DNA of 64,000 nt, taken from Chrysopilus asiliformis (taxonomy: Eukaryota > Arthropoda > Insecta > Diptera > Rhagionidae). Below the pieces are notes generated by a model. It did not search any database and was not told the origin of the DNA. It saw nothing but the letters and a program-made list of their open reading frames with translations. How positions within the stretch are numbered: position 1 is the stretch's first letter; every line of letters starts with the position of its first letter. Location of the stretch: the NCBI GenBank assembly GCA_964034945.1, contig OZ035960.1, positions 78,835,331 to 78,899,330 on the forward strand. The letters are read 5' to 3'. The position numbers and the translations under genes were made by a program. Shown here piece by piece: positions 22,800 to 34,589 of the stretch.

Positions 22800-24720
22800 G
22801 TCTAGTTCCACTAACCAACTGGTTTTTAAATTACAGCAACGTCCAAAATCCTGATAACGTCACAAAATTTTTAACACTGGAGACAAAGTAGGCAGTCAGA
22901 CACACAAAAGATATTATCATTGTATCAACTGACAAGGATAATCTAACGGTCGCGATGAATAAAAAAGATTACATTCAGAGTGTTACAGAGTGTTCCACTT
23001 ACTTTCCATTACGAAGCAATCCTTCTAGCCAACTCCAAAAGCAAAAACAAAAGCATGATTAAATATTTGTTTGAGAAAAAATTCATTGACACTGAAAATA
23101 AATTAACAACGCTTAATGCGTACACTCCAAGGATTTATGGTCGACCGAAAACACACAAACTAGATTGTAAAAACAAATCTATAGTATATTCAAAACAAGC
23201 CCCATGCTATTAAACATCAAAAAATGCTGCAGCAATATTGAGCCAATTGACTGACAAACACCTCGAAATATAATGTCAAGAGTTGAGTTTAAAAAAAGGA
23301 TTCGGGGTCTCGTACAAGAAGAAGATGCCATCATGGTATCTTTCGATGTGATGTCACTTTTTACCAATATTCCGGATAAACTGACCCTGTAAATAATTGA
23401 AGAAAAATGGAATGAAATTTCTACATACAAGAATATACCTCGACAGCAACTATTTATCGTTCAAAAAACAACTATATAAACAAAACGAATGTCGATGGGA
23501 AGTCCACTGTCACCTATCTTGGCCGATGTTGATATGGAACAGCTATTAGACGAATGCGTGGGAAAAATGGGCTTTTCGCCCAAACGTTTTTCTGAATATG
23601 TTGATGACCTATTCGCTATCGTTCCATTCAAGAAATTCTACAAATCCTAAATAGCTACCATCAGAAACTGCAGTGTACAGTGGAACAGGAATCCAACAAT
23701 GAGCTCAACTACTTGGATGTCAAAATTATTCGATTAGGCAACAAATTAATAATTGATTGGTTCCAAAAACCAGGATAATCGGGCAGGTTGCTCAGCTTTC
23801 TTTCTTGTCACCCGAAACACATGAAGATCAATGTGGCCCAAAACTTCATATCTCGAGTATTAGGCCTAAGTGATAAAATGTTTCAAGAAGAAAAAAGAGG
23901 AAATTCGTTGGAACTCGTTTAAACAATTCCTTTCCTCAAAACCTTGCCATGAAGCAGGATTACAGGACCAATGCTTCACATCGAGACAGCACTTCTAGCT
24001 GTATTTTAGGATCTAAAATACGCTGGAATGGTCTATATTCCATCACTATCAGAGGAATTTATCATATTAATATCCAGCAGCTCTGACAACATCAGATTGG
24101 GCGTCAAAGTACCAAACACTGGAAGCATTTACCGGAACTTGAAAGACCGGAGGCAAATACAAGAAAACTCAGATCTGATGTATATAATTTCAAGCAAAGG
24201 AAACCAAGGTTCTACATGTGACAAAACGTATGTTGGAACTATACCACAGTTGCTCAGAAATAGAATAGCAGCCCACAAAAAACCAGAAAACCACAATGAA
24301 GAAAAAAAGGGCTCTAGCAACTCATGCAATTCAAAACAAACATACACCCAACTTTGACGACATTGAGAGAAAAAAAAAGCAAAAAAAAGCAAGAGAGAAA
24401 AAAATTACAGAAAACGAATGACACTGGATGCTTTACATATATACACAACACCGAATACTATCAATAAAAAAGTTTTATTTTTATTTTATTTATTATTTAA
24501 TCAGTGTACAGTATATGTTTTTATTCATTTAAATCTGAAATATTTTTAATTATTCAACAGTTTTTGTAAAATCAAACAGCAAGTCTCTGTATGCTTTTTG
24601 CAATATTTGGAATAATGTTTTTGTGGTTTTTTTGGTCTTTAATAACGTTAGCTTAAAAATGTCGTCAATAAGGGGGCGAAACGTCGCTAATAACAGCAAA
24701 TAAACTTATGCATGATCAAC
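22800..24720 (+). pseudogene. Penelope-like element: broken RT plus GIY-YIG endonuclease remnant
   Basis: In order: TPRIYGRPKTHK, VSFDVMSLFTNIP, SPLSPILADVDMEQLL, YVDDLFAIVP, NELNYLDVKI and WFQKPG-stop-SGRLLSFLSCHP, the succession of RT motifs of Penelope-like elements. Downstream, 24028-24357 encodes DLMYIISSKG...KTYVGTIPQLLRNRIAAHKK, which fits the start of a GIY-YIG nuclease (MYII for GIY, YVG for YIG, conserved R). The frame has several stops and shifts, so it is inactive. Near the 3' side, 24660-24700 contains GGGGGCGAAACGTCGC, a GAAAC-containing motif reminiscent of the ribozyme-bearing ends of these elements. Terminal repeats were not resolved. Confidence 0.75.
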
Positions 24721-25205
24721 AGCTCCATTAAGATATATAAATAAATTCGAAACAGAATAAAAGGTGCTAGGAACATTCATCGCTCTACATACTGACCCCT
24801 CATTCATACCGCATCTATTGGTACTAAACAAACCATGATCGAACATAATCAACGATCAAACAATACGCGCAGCTGTTAATTGAGTGTGAACACATAATAT
24901 TCAATCATTAGCTATTCCCGACTGTAATATGATCCGCCGCCATCAAAAATCTAAAGTAAACAAACTATCCAATTGCAGACTCCACAATTGATCTACGGCG
25001 AGTGACCCCATTCCTACTGAGGCCACAGATTATTCAGTTTTCAAATCAGTCCAGGCATGCATGCCAGAGACAGAAATACCAAGACCTTAGGGCCATCGGA
25101 AATTCTCAACAAACGTTATGCTCCAATAATTTTGAATACCCTTTATTAAGTTCCTATGTGAATAGCAATCACTTCAATTTTCCACGGTGTGGCATGCTGG
25201 CGATA
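24720..25205. other. unassigned stretch between the Penelope-like and mariner-type elements
   Basis: About 480 bp of less AT-rich DNA with a 68-codon plus-strand frame (25002-25208) lacking recognisable motifs. It may be further retroelement sequence. Confidence 0.35.
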
Positions 25206-25207
25206 TA

Positions 25208-26154
25208 AAGGGTGATCCAATTGCAGGTACTTTTTCCAATAGGGTTGTTTTGACAGTTCTTATGTGTCAACTGGCTTGTCTATATCACGTTTGTGTTCAG
25301 TATTCAATGCCATTTCATCATGAATAGACTTACGTGTGAACAACGTTTACTAATTGTGGTAACTTATTTCCAAAAGCAGTGCTCAGTTAGGAATTGTTAT
25401 AGAGCTCTTCGTCCACATTTTGGTCGTCATAATCGTCGCACTGAACGTATTATTCGTGAAACCATCACCAAATTTCGAACTAATTTTACACTATTAGACA
25501 TTCATCCATCAACCAGAGTGCGTACAGCCCGTAGTAATGAGAATATTGCTGCAGTAGCATCATCGGACCGTATTTCTTTAAAAATGCGGAAGGAGTCCGT
25601 GTTACTGTTAATTGAGCTCGCTACAGAGCAATGATCAATTAATTTTTGTTGCCAAAAATTCAAGATATTGGTGTAGCTGACTTGTGGTTTCAACAGGATG
25701 GCGCTACATGTCTTACAGCTAACGTAACGATACAATCGCTTTATTGAGGGAAACGTTCGATGAAAACATCATCTCAACAAATGGTCCTGTTAATTGGCCA
25801 CCGAGATCTTGTGATCTGAGGCCATTGGATTACTTTCTGTGGGGATATGCGAAATCTCTTGTTTACGTCGATAAACCCGGAACGATTACAGCTTTGGAAG
25901 CACACATAACTCGTGCTATTCGCGGAATACCGATCGATATGCTTGAAAGAGTGGTCGAAAATTGGACCCACAGAATGGACCATTTAAGAGTTAGTCGTGG
26001 GCTACATTAGAAGGAAATTATCTTTAAACATTAAATGGCATGAACCAAACTAACAACTTAAATAAAGATTTTCCTCAATATATTAATTATTATGTGTTAT
26101 ATATATTAATTATTATGTAAGAAAAAAACAGGAAGCTCTCCAATGATCACCCTT
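25208..26154 (+). mobile_element. Tc1/mariner-type element, internally deleted (copy A)
   Basis: Imperfect terminal repeats AAGGGTGATCCAATTGC and, on the right, AATGATCACCCTT; TA flanks both sides (25206-25207, 26155-26156). The plus strand encodes an N-terminal HTH part (TCEQRLLIVVTYFQKQCSVR, 25320-25560, ending NENIAAVA). After a deletion comes a C-terminal part with LWFQQDGATC and NWPPRSCDLRPLDYFLWGYA (to 26010), giving the second and third catalytic aspartates. In-frame stops and frameshifts exist, and the first aspartate region is lost. Same subfamily as 30535-31445. Confidence 0.85.
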
Positions 26155-26156
26155 TA

Positions 26157-27586
26157 TTTCAATAAATTGTGTTGTGAATACCGTGTCAATTATTTTGCAC
26201 AAATGACAGCAAAAGTTAAGGTATTTTTTAACTCGCCGAAAAATCAGACCTTAAAGAGAAGTGGAAATGTATTTTGCCATGGACGCAAATTCTGAAACGG
26301 ATTGGTGGTTCTAGAAATAATTCTAAATTTAAGAATTAACATTTAGACTTAAGTTTACAAACATACATTCCCCCACAAAGTAAAAATAGTTCGAATAAAA
26401 CATCTACTCTATCAGTATAATTCACAAATACAGGAATTATTCCTAGTTTTTAGAGAAATTTGAACTCTCCTCTCGTGTCCACATCCTTCGTGATCAGATC
26501 AATTACAGAGATCATGGCGTCACTCTGATGAGATCCATTCATTGATTCTCATAATCAAAACTTGATGTTTCCTTTCATAGCTTCTAGCCCGAAAATAATT
26601 AATAATAAATAATATTACCATTAGACGTTCAATTCAGCACACTTTTTTTTCAATGTCGAATATATTATGCCCAATGCGGAACACTTTGCGGGTCGGTTAC
26701 CAATTCATCGTATTCATGAGATAGCTTTAAGCTGTCTTTTTGAGCTTTTAGAAAAACTTTTCGGGACGGTTGCCAATTCACCATATTCATAAGATAACTT
26801 CAAACTTTCTTTTCAAGCCTTTATATGCACTTTGCGTAACATTTATATATTTTTGTTCAAAACCGCAATCTGTGTCTTTGACTTGTGGTACCATTAAATA
26901 AGATCACCGCTAGTTGGTTATTGACAACTCATAGCTTCATAGAGTCATACTGCAATTAAATAGAATCACTAAAAGAAAAAATAATATATGGTGTAAAAAT
27001 ATATACCCATTAACAAAATAGCAAAAGGCCTTGGCCGTCCAATGCCCCCCCTCCTCTTCCTGGCGGCCAAGTGCAACTAAGAGTTTGTGTCGAAATTTCA
27101 GATAGCCTTAAGGTATTGGCATATCAGTCCCTGGCATGCATGCTTATAACAGTTACTGTGTGGCGTGACTGATAAGTGTTTGGCCTGACTGAGTTTTCAT
27201 CTTCAGTCCTGTGTAAAATTCTTAATATATTTTTTTGTGATAAAATCAAATATATTATACATCACGCTTGGGTGTATAACAGCAAATATTTTGGTAAAAT
27301 TAATAGAAGATTTTGTTAATAGTATAATTGTAAATCCAAAGTTTTTGTGGTAATATTAACAGTCAAATCTATAATATTTGCTTTGAATTTTACAAGTGTA
27401 AACTCAATTTTAACTAGTGCATTGGTGAAGGTTGAATATTTCCTGAATTAGAGAATATTATTATTGCGTCTTTTTGTGACGTTCTTTTGTTTGCAAAATG
27501 CACAATTTTTCTATCTGCATGTGTTCCTTAGTCAAAAATTGGCAATTAGATAATAAAATCATATTTTTTTCATATACATAATGACT
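26157..27586. other. intronic stretch upstream of the large polychaetoid exon
   Basis: AT-rich and without a recognised element or exon. Two loose repeats of GGTTACCAATTCATCGTATTC and GGTTGCCAATTCACCATATTC lie at about 26694 and 26771. The final 40 bases before the exon hold a T-rich tract and no AG until CATAG at 27591, as expected of an acceptor. Confidence 0.5.
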
Positions 27587-27591
27587 CATAG

Positions 27592-28994
27592 CAAAATCAT
27601 ATCACATAAAAAAGTCTACAATACATGCGGTCAGCCAGAACTGATGATATATGAGAGTGGTCACAGGAGAGTCGAGGATATTTGCGAAAAGTGCACGTAT
27701 TCACACGGTTCAAAAAATCGCTTCCATGTTTTACTAAAATCTCCATTAGCTGCTTTGAAGAGCGCCTTTTCGAATAAAAATAAATTACTTAGGAGAATGG
27801 GAAGTATGCATGAACCTAATAGAAAACAAAGTTTTTTGAAACGACAACTCTCCATGGTTGAGTGTAATTCTTACCTATATAAAAAACGAACTTCGGATAA
27901 TGACTTTTTTCACGAAATACCTTTTCCAAACGAGAGACAACAGAATGTATTTCCATTTGAAAATCAAGTTTCGGCGGCATATCAAACCTCAACGCCTGAG
28001 CCAATATTAAAAACTAGCAAGTTACTCAGACGACATAGTATTGCCGAACGTGTTGAACCACCAATATATAGATTTCCATCAAAATTTCAATCAGATCAAA
28101 ATGCTATATATCAGACAAAAAAAGGTTCATTTCTTTTACAAGAGTCGAAACCGATAAATACTAAAACCAAAATGCAACAAACTGACATTGAGCCTGTGTA
28201 TTACTTTCAAAAGACTTATAAAAGTCAGTCAGATTGGTTCGAACGAGACATGGCTGTAAGACGATCACGAAGGAATTCTGATAATAGCCAACAGAAATTA
28301 GATATACCTGACAAAATTTATTTAGATAATCGTACTAAAGCACAAAAGATTAGAGAAAACACTCAAAAGTTGGGAGCTGAATTTCGAGAAAGACTACAAC
28401 AAACACGACACGAAAAAATGAAATCTATAACTGAATTGAATGACTTTTCAGAACAAAAAAATATTATTATAGACAAAGCCTCAAATGAATACAATAACAT
28501 AACAGATGATCAAAATTTAAACAATTACGGCCTGAATAAAACTACTAAGGATATAGTAAATTCGCTTCCATTTCAGTATGAAAACCAAGATAAAGCAGGA
28601 ATTCAATACAACAGCAGCTTAGATGACAAACTATTTGAAATTCCACAAAACAGTACTGTAGAAGATTGTTTGGTCTCCTCGTCTAGTTTCAGTGATAAAG
28701 TAGAAAATCTACAATCGCCGGTGACTTTTACAAGAAATGATGGTTTATCTGAAGTTAAAATATCAGAAGAACCAAATAGAAATTCGCGAAAACCGAAATC
28801 ATCGGTTTTTGTCTCAGCTACACGAGATGTTTTTGATGAACTTGGTGGAATACTCTGCGATGCTCAATGGAATGTAATTTTGGATATTCCTTCTGGAGCC
28901 ATTCCAGCTGGTGTTCAACAAGAAATCTACTTTACAGTAACGGATCCTAGGTTTAGTCAACCCGTTGGAGGACCGCCTTTGGATATGGAAAAAG
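27592..28994 (+). CDS. pyd: polychaetoid/ZO-1 homologue, large penultimate exon (linker plus start of ZU5 domain)
   Basis: A 1403-bp open exon bounded by an acceptor (CATAG|C) and a donor (GAAAAAG|GTTTAC). Most of it encodes a polar, basic, probably disordered linker with clusters such as LKRQLSM and SRRNSDNSQQK. From about codon 407 it becomes ZU5-like: FVSATRDVFDELGGILCDAQ, then IPSGAIPAGVQQEIYFTVTD and PPLDMEKG. This is the N-terminal half of the ZU5 domain that ends ZO-1 family scaffolds, cytoplasmic junction proteins. The in-frame ATG at 27581 lies upstream of the acceptor and is not the likely start, since the phase matches the exon ending at 136. Without splicing the frame runs on to 29041, adding 14 unrelated residues. 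Confidence 0.88.
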
Positions 28995-29781
28995 GTTTAC
29001 TTTTTATATTCATTTTCTACATGTTAAAAAAAGTGCATTGATTTTGCCTTGCCTTGCCTTGATAAACTTTGTTGCAAGCATTTTTTGTTTTGACAAATAA
29101 TTAGGATATATTTAAAATCTATCGATGACTAAGGGCCATTTGCGAATACTATGACCAAGAAGTTTTAAAGCTTAAATAATTAACTCTTAATACGAGTAAG
29201 AACCAGTGCTAGTTCATATTTGAGTTAAAAGTGCATATATTAGTAGATGCAAACATATTTGGGGCTTTGGCGGTTTTGGATTTCTGAGAATGTGCTTGAG
29301 CGTGGCTTTGTTTCACGTTCGTTATATTCAAGCGCGTATGCTCGTTTTTTATTTTCAACTAGCTTTTGATACCCGACGTTGCTCAGACAACAATCAAACA
29401 TTTAATTATTTTAATAACGTATTTTGATCGTATTTTAAATATTTTTTTAATATAAATTTTTCGATTCGACGCACTGTGTTTGAGAAAATTATTTGTTTTG
29501 AAGAAAAAGGAACGGTGCCAAATTTAATGCTTCTAAACATAAATTGCTCGTGAGTTAATTTGGATATATACTGGCAGATAAACCTATGTTTTACATAAAT
29601 CTAAACGCGCTCGTGCTATTTTTGGTCCAACGATTAGTTCTATGCAATACAAATATTAGATATGTATACCCTATTATAACTATTATTTAGCAAAAACTCC
29701 GTTGAAATGCAGATATAGCAGTAATCGAATGTCGTAGGATTGATCTTAGTGAGCGGAAAATTTCATTGAGATATTGTAGTA

Positions 29782-29864
29782 CAGTAGAATCCCGATAATT
29801 CGTATTTCAAGGGACCAGCAAATTCATACGAATTATCGGGGTATGAATTATCGGGATTCTACTG
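29782..29864. mobile_element. 83-bp pogo-type MITE
   Basis: CAGTAGAATCCCGATAATTC and its reverse complement form the two ends, with TA on both sides (29780-29781, 29865-29866). A third copy of the GAATTATCGGG motif is internal, so the sequence folds in two ways. Confidence 0.8.
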
Positions 29865-30124
29865 TATCACTTTGCTGATTTTTTTTTTAAATCAAGCAAA
29901 ATTTTTAATTCGAGAGGTCTTGGTTAAAAAATTGAGGAACTTTTGTCTGACTCGTCGAATAGAATGCACTGCACGTTAAGATTTTTTTAAAAAAAAGAAT
30001 TTAAGAATTGAAGAACATCGAAATAATTAATGCGAAAAAAAATATTTTCAATAATTTAAGAATTTTACTGCGAATTATTTAATTAAATTACGATAATTAC
30101 AATTATCATCGAAAATATAACTTA

Positions 30125-31682
30125 TGCCCGGTTTTTCAGTGAAAGTTTAAACTCCGTTTAACAGGCGATAAAATTTAAACTGTCGTTTAACACGAAATTG
30201 TGTTTTTCAATGACAGTTTATCTTTAACCAAAAGTTTAAACGGAGTTTAACTTAAACGGCCATGGATGAGGGTTTAAACTGCCGTTTTTTCAAAACTTTT
30301 TTGTCATTTGTAGATCCACGAAGAATAAAACAAATTAAATGGACTGCATCACTTTTTTTTGCTCTCCACAATTTCACTATATTTTTTTTACATACTTGAA
30401 ACAACCGAAATCACAACCGAAATAGCATCCGAAATAACAACCGAAATCACAACCAAAATAACAACCGAAATAATAACCGAAATTAAAATTGTTTTATTTT
30501 TTATAGAATTTTATAATTAATGCGTAAACAAATAAAGGGTGGTTAAATTTTAAGGGCCGATGTTGAATGTGAACTACACCTAAACGTCAAGTTTTTTTCT
30601 GCATTTCATTTGACATTTCTCAATTTCAGACTAACTCAATTTGAACCATGGAAAGATACACAATCGAGCAACGCGTTAAAGTTATTCAGGCTTATTATGA
30701 AAATTTTCGAAGAAAATCATCTTCAGTGATGAGGCACATTTTCACCTCAGTGGATTCGTCAATAAGCAGAACAGCCGCATTTGGGCGAATGATAATCCAA
30801 GAGTGATTGTCGAAAAACCAATGCACCCACAAAGAGTGACTGTTTGGTGCGGTTTATGGGCTGGCGGCATCATCGGGCCGTATTTTTTCCAAAATGAGGC
30901 CGGTCAGGCAGTTACTGTGAATGGTGTTCGCTATCGTGAGATGATAACGAACTTGTTATGGCCCGAATTGGAAGATATGGATGTGGACGATATGTGGTTT
31001 CAACAGGACGGTGCCACTTGCCACACAGCTACCGAAACAATCGCTCTTTTGCGCGACAAATTTAATGGCCGTGTTATCTCACGTGGTGGCGATGTCAATT
31101 GGCCGCCAAGATCATGTGATTTGACACCGTTGGACTTCTTTCTTTGGGGTTATTTGAAAGAAAAGGTGTACGTCGATAAGTCAGCAGCAATTCAAGAGCT
31201 AAAGGATGAGATAATTCGGCACATTAACGGCATAGAACCTCAATTATGCCTCAGCGTCATCGAAAATTTGGACCATCGGATGGAGGTGTGCCGCCGAGGT
31301 CGCGGCGGCCATTCGATTGTGTATCTTTCCATGGTTCAAATTGAGTTAGTCTGAAATTGAGAAATGTCAAATGAAATGCAGAAAAAAACTTGACGTTTAG
31401 GTGTGGTTCACATTCAACATCGGCCCTTAAAATTTAACCACCCTTTATTACGAAAGTGATAACTAGACAAATACATCAATGATTTTATGACTGAAAAATT
31501 TGACATTTCAATATATTTTACTTGTATAGTAGACTGCAAAATTGACAAAAAAGTTTAAACTTTAGTTTAATAAAACGTTCAATTCCGTTTGCCTGAAAAA
31601 CACCAGAAGTTTAAACTTTGGTTTAAACTACATTGTGAGTTTAACTAAACTAAAGTTTAAACTTTCACTGAAAAACCGGGCA
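30125..31682. mobile_element. Harbinger-type MITE (TTA target) interrupted by a mariner-type element
   Basis: Ends TGCCCGGTTTTTCAGTGAAA and its inverted copy, flanked by TTA at 30122-30124 and 31683-31685, the PIF/Harbinger signature. The inside is full of AGTTTAAACT palindromes near both ends and a 12-bp minisatellite (ACAACCGAAATA, about seven units, 30408-30482). The host MITE is about 645 bp once the nested element (30535-31445) is removed. Confidence 0.85.
30535..31445 (+). mobile_element. Tc1/mariner-type element, internally deleted, with 133-bp terminal inverted repeats (copy B)
   Basis: The termini AAGGGTGGTTAAATTTTAAG extend as an inverted repeat of 133 bp (30535-30667 versus 31313-31445) with one mismatch seen. 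TA lies at 30533-30534 and 31446-31447. The start codon of the transposase (30648, MERYTIEQRVKVIQAYYENF) is inside the left repeat, and the 3' end of the open frame is inside the right one. A deletion then joins the N-terminus, out of frame, to KIIFSDEAHFHLSGF (first aspartate). The frame 30803-31354 gives WFQQDGATCHTA (second) and RSCDLTPLDFFLWG (third, 36 residues later). It is non-functional because the DNA-binding region is missing. Confidence 0.88.
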
Positions 31683-32299
31683 TTAGTATTTAAAAGACAT
31701 GAAAATTTGTATGAAAAATGTTCTGGAAGAAAGAAAAACAGTTTTTTTAAGCACGAACGATTTCTATCGAAACGTTTTGGAGATTTCAAAGATTTTCTTC
31801 AATCAACAATTATAACTGTTTCTGTTGGAGTAATTTCTTTCTTCACAAGCTTGATAAGGAGACGGTGTCTTATAATTCTCATGAGTTTTTTTTTTAAATT
31901 CTTTTATTAGCATTACACATCAGGTGTAAGAAATGCTGTAAAGTTGCCACAATAGAAATTCAAAAGAATACATCAAACATGGATTTAAAGGTATATGACA
32001 TATTTTACAATCAAATTCGCAGTTCATGATTTGGTCACGTATCCAATAAAAGCGCTGTTCTCAAATCTGTGCTGTGGGGTGTTCACAGCAGAATATTTTC
32101 AGTCTTTTAATATTACCGAATACCGAAAATTAAAAGAGGACTGTGAAAACCCTGATTGTAATTTCTTTAACGTTAATTGGAAGGAAAAAAATAATAATTT
32201 ATTTTTTTTAATGTTAAAATTTGTAAATACAAAAAGGGAAGAAATTTTGGCAGTCGTTATGATTGACTGGAATCAAAGTTTTATAATGTGTTAAAAGGT

Positions 32300-32858
32300 T
32301 TTTTATACCCGTATGGTGAAACCAAAGGGTATATTAACTTTGCCTTACCGTTTGTAACGCCAAGATCCCGTCATCGCACAAAAAAATGAATTACACAAGT
32401 GTGTTTAGAATGATAAAAATATTTAATTTTTGCATGTCCGTCCGTCCGTCTGTCTGTCCGTCTGTCTGTGGCGCGGATTGCGGGCGCACGGATTGAGCTA
32501 GAGACTTGAAATTTTGCGCAGATCCGTTTTTCGTAAAATGCGAGGCTAAGTTCGTTAATGGGCAAAAATGGACCATTAGGGGGGGTACCCCCCATACGAA
32601 CGAAATTGTTTTTTGTGAATATCTCAAAAACGACGCATCTTATCAAAAAAGTCCAAGAACAAAAGTTATTTAGGATATGATTCTACATAAAACTCCCATA
32701 CATCAAAATCCGATTGGAATAAATTTTAAAAAATCTTATTGGAAAGTTTGACTTCAAAGTGGAATTTTGGTATAACTGTTCGAATTTTGATACGAATATC
32801 ACCATACGGGTCTCCAATGATTGCCAGAATGGCAATTATAGCTTTTGTTATGTTTTAA
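32300..32858 (+). mobile_element. DINE-1/Helentron-like element, copy 1
   Basis: Starts TTTTATACCCGTATGGTG and ends with the stem-loop TTGCCAGAATGGCAATTATA followed by GCTTTTGTTATGTTTT. A GTCC/GTCT microsatellite (32438-32469) sits between a 5' block (GTTTGTAACGCC) and a 3' block (GGGGGGGTACCCCCC hairpin). CACCATACGGGT near the 3' end is inverted relative to the 5' start. This layout is that of DINE-1-type Helentron-associated elements. Non-coding. Confidence 0.75.
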
Positions 32859-33043
32859 TGAGAGATTGAATGATGAAAAGGGAATGGGCTGGTGTGCATA
32901 TTAAGTCAACAAAAATGATAATTTGGTTATTTTATTTAAAGAATTAAATGGGCAAATAGTTAGAAAATTTAGTAGTAGGACGAACAGCCAGACATGGGAA
33001 CGGATAGACGGACAGATGAACAAACGGACGAGTTGATTTAGAC

Positions 33044-34373
33044 CAGGGCCGGCCAACCCAAATCATTCCACGGGCCAATCTAATGATTCATTTTTTTTGG
33101 CGGGCCGCACATGAAAAAATAGAATAACCGCCATTTCTTAGTAAAATTTTCAAATAATATTTTATGTTGTTTTTTAACAGTCACTTGGTTTAAAAAAAAA
33201 ATTAGAACAAAATGCAAAAAGTTGAGCATAACCCCACGACTCCATTGGGCTTTTAAAAATCATGATTTTTTCCCCCACTCCATATTTTGGCGAATAAAGA
33301 AATCAGCGTGTGGGCATCTTCAGTCATGATTTTTCATATTTATCGTGTCTCCATAGCGTACTTAGAAATGTCAACCAGGATGTAATCAGGGCAGCCAACT
33401 AGGAATCAGCGAATTTGAACTGAACAAATGTCAAAAAAAAATCCTACTTTTCAGCAGCCGAAAAAGTTATGACAGTACGGAGATTTAAATCATGATGCAA
33501 CATTTTTTGAGTCTCCATTAGACTTTTTCGTGATTGGATTTAAATAAAATCTGGAAAAAAGTCTAGTGGAACCGTGGGGTAATGGAGGTGTGGGGTAAGA
33601 AAAAAATATTTGCTGAACAAATATATGTATAAATGGACTTATGTAAATGTAAATGTATATATACGAGTAGTACTTATGTAAAATAAAACATAACAAAAGC
33701 TAAAACTGCCAATCTGGCAATTATTGAAACCCCCTATGGTGATTTAAGTGAACGGCGAACAATTATATCAAAATTCCACTTTGAAGTCAAACTGTCGAAG
33801 AAGATCTTTTAAAATTTATTCCAATCGGATTTTGAGGTATGGGAGTTTTATGTAGAATCATATTCTAAATAACTTTTGTTCTTGTACTTTTTAGATAAGA
33901 GGTTTTTGAGATATTCGCAAAAAACGTTTTCATTTGTTATGGGGGGTACCCCCCCTAATGGTCCGTTTTTGCCCATTAACGAACTTAGCCTCGCATTTTA
34001 CGAAAAACGAATCTGCGTAAAATTTCAAGTCTGTAGCTCCGCGCCACAGACGGACAGACGGACGGACGGACGGACATGCTAAATTCAACTTTTTTTTTAT
34101 CATTCTAAACACACTGGTGTAATTCATTTTTGTGTGTAATGACGGGATCTTGGCGTTACAAACGATAAGGCAAAGTTAATATACCCTTTGGTTTCACCAT
34201 ACGGGTATAAAAAATAAATTGTAAAATTGCATATAAACTTTATGAGCAGTTTTAGTATTTTGTGTTTTATTAGTTACATTTTTTTTTTTGTAAATTTCAA
34301 ATCATTTGGCGGGCCGCATTTTCAATCATCTCGGGCCGCATGCGGCCCGCGGGCCGCGGGTTGGCCACCGCTG
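33044..34373. mobile_element. hAT element, TSD ATTTAGAC, with a nested DINE-1-like copy
   Basis: Ends CAGGGCCGGCCAACCC and GGGTTGGCCACCGCTG; the perfect duplication ATTTAGAC is at 33036-33043 and 34374-34381. Both subterminal regions carry GGCGGGCCGC motifs, known from hAT ends in many animals. No transposase. Confidence 0.88.
33681..34214 (-). mobile_element. DINE-1/Helentron-like element, copy 2
   Basis: Inverted copy of the 32300-32858 family, nested in the hAT at 33044-34373, from AACATAACAAAAGC to CACCATACGGGTATAA. Its subterminal block (GGTGATTTAAGTGAACGGCG) differs from copies 1 and 3 and resembles the copy ending at 50903, pointing to two subfamilies. Confidence 0.75.
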
Positions 34374-34589
34374 ATTTAGACAATTGAAATTTGGTATTGG
34401 CATGTATAAAGACTGTAAATGTAACAAGAACATTTTTTGGTTATTTGGGAAATTAAAAAAAAAACCTTTTAAAAATTAAATTTTCAACTTTCATAAAAAA
34501 AATTTTTTTACCACTTATGGTGTATGCGTTTACACAAGTTTTGGCACCATAATCATACAATAGTACCAATTCCGTTGAACGGGAGAATT

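Larger units (their letters stand above)
137..27591 (+). other. pyd: large intron of the polychaetoid homologue
   Basis: This is the inferred 27.5 kb intron between the donor at 137 (GTAAAG) and the acceptor CATAG at 27587-27591. I saw no other convincing plus-strand exon of this gene inside it, although very small exons could be missed. It is filled with nested transposable elements, annotated separately. If alternative promoters or exons lie here, they are not recognisable by eye. Confidence 0.5.

Noticed and set aside
24660..24700. Confident hammerhead ribozyme call
   Set aside because: A GAAAC box is present but the CTGATGA core and pairing stems could not be laid out by eye.
27581..27583. 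ATG as the start of the polychaetoid ORF
   Set aside because: An acceptor CATAG|C lies ten bases later, its phase fits the exon ending at 136, and the encoded region is an internal linker of a family whose N-terminus carries PDZ domains.
31995..32294. 99-codon ORF in the last polychaetoid intron as an alternative exon
   Set aside because: No homology recognised, and the ZU5 domain reads continuously from 28994 to 35662 without it.
32371..32646. ORFs with FTKNNFVRMGGTPPNGPFL and similar in five places
   Set aside because: All lie in the DINE-1-like repeat across its microsatellite; overlapping frames on both strands show this is non-coding repeat.
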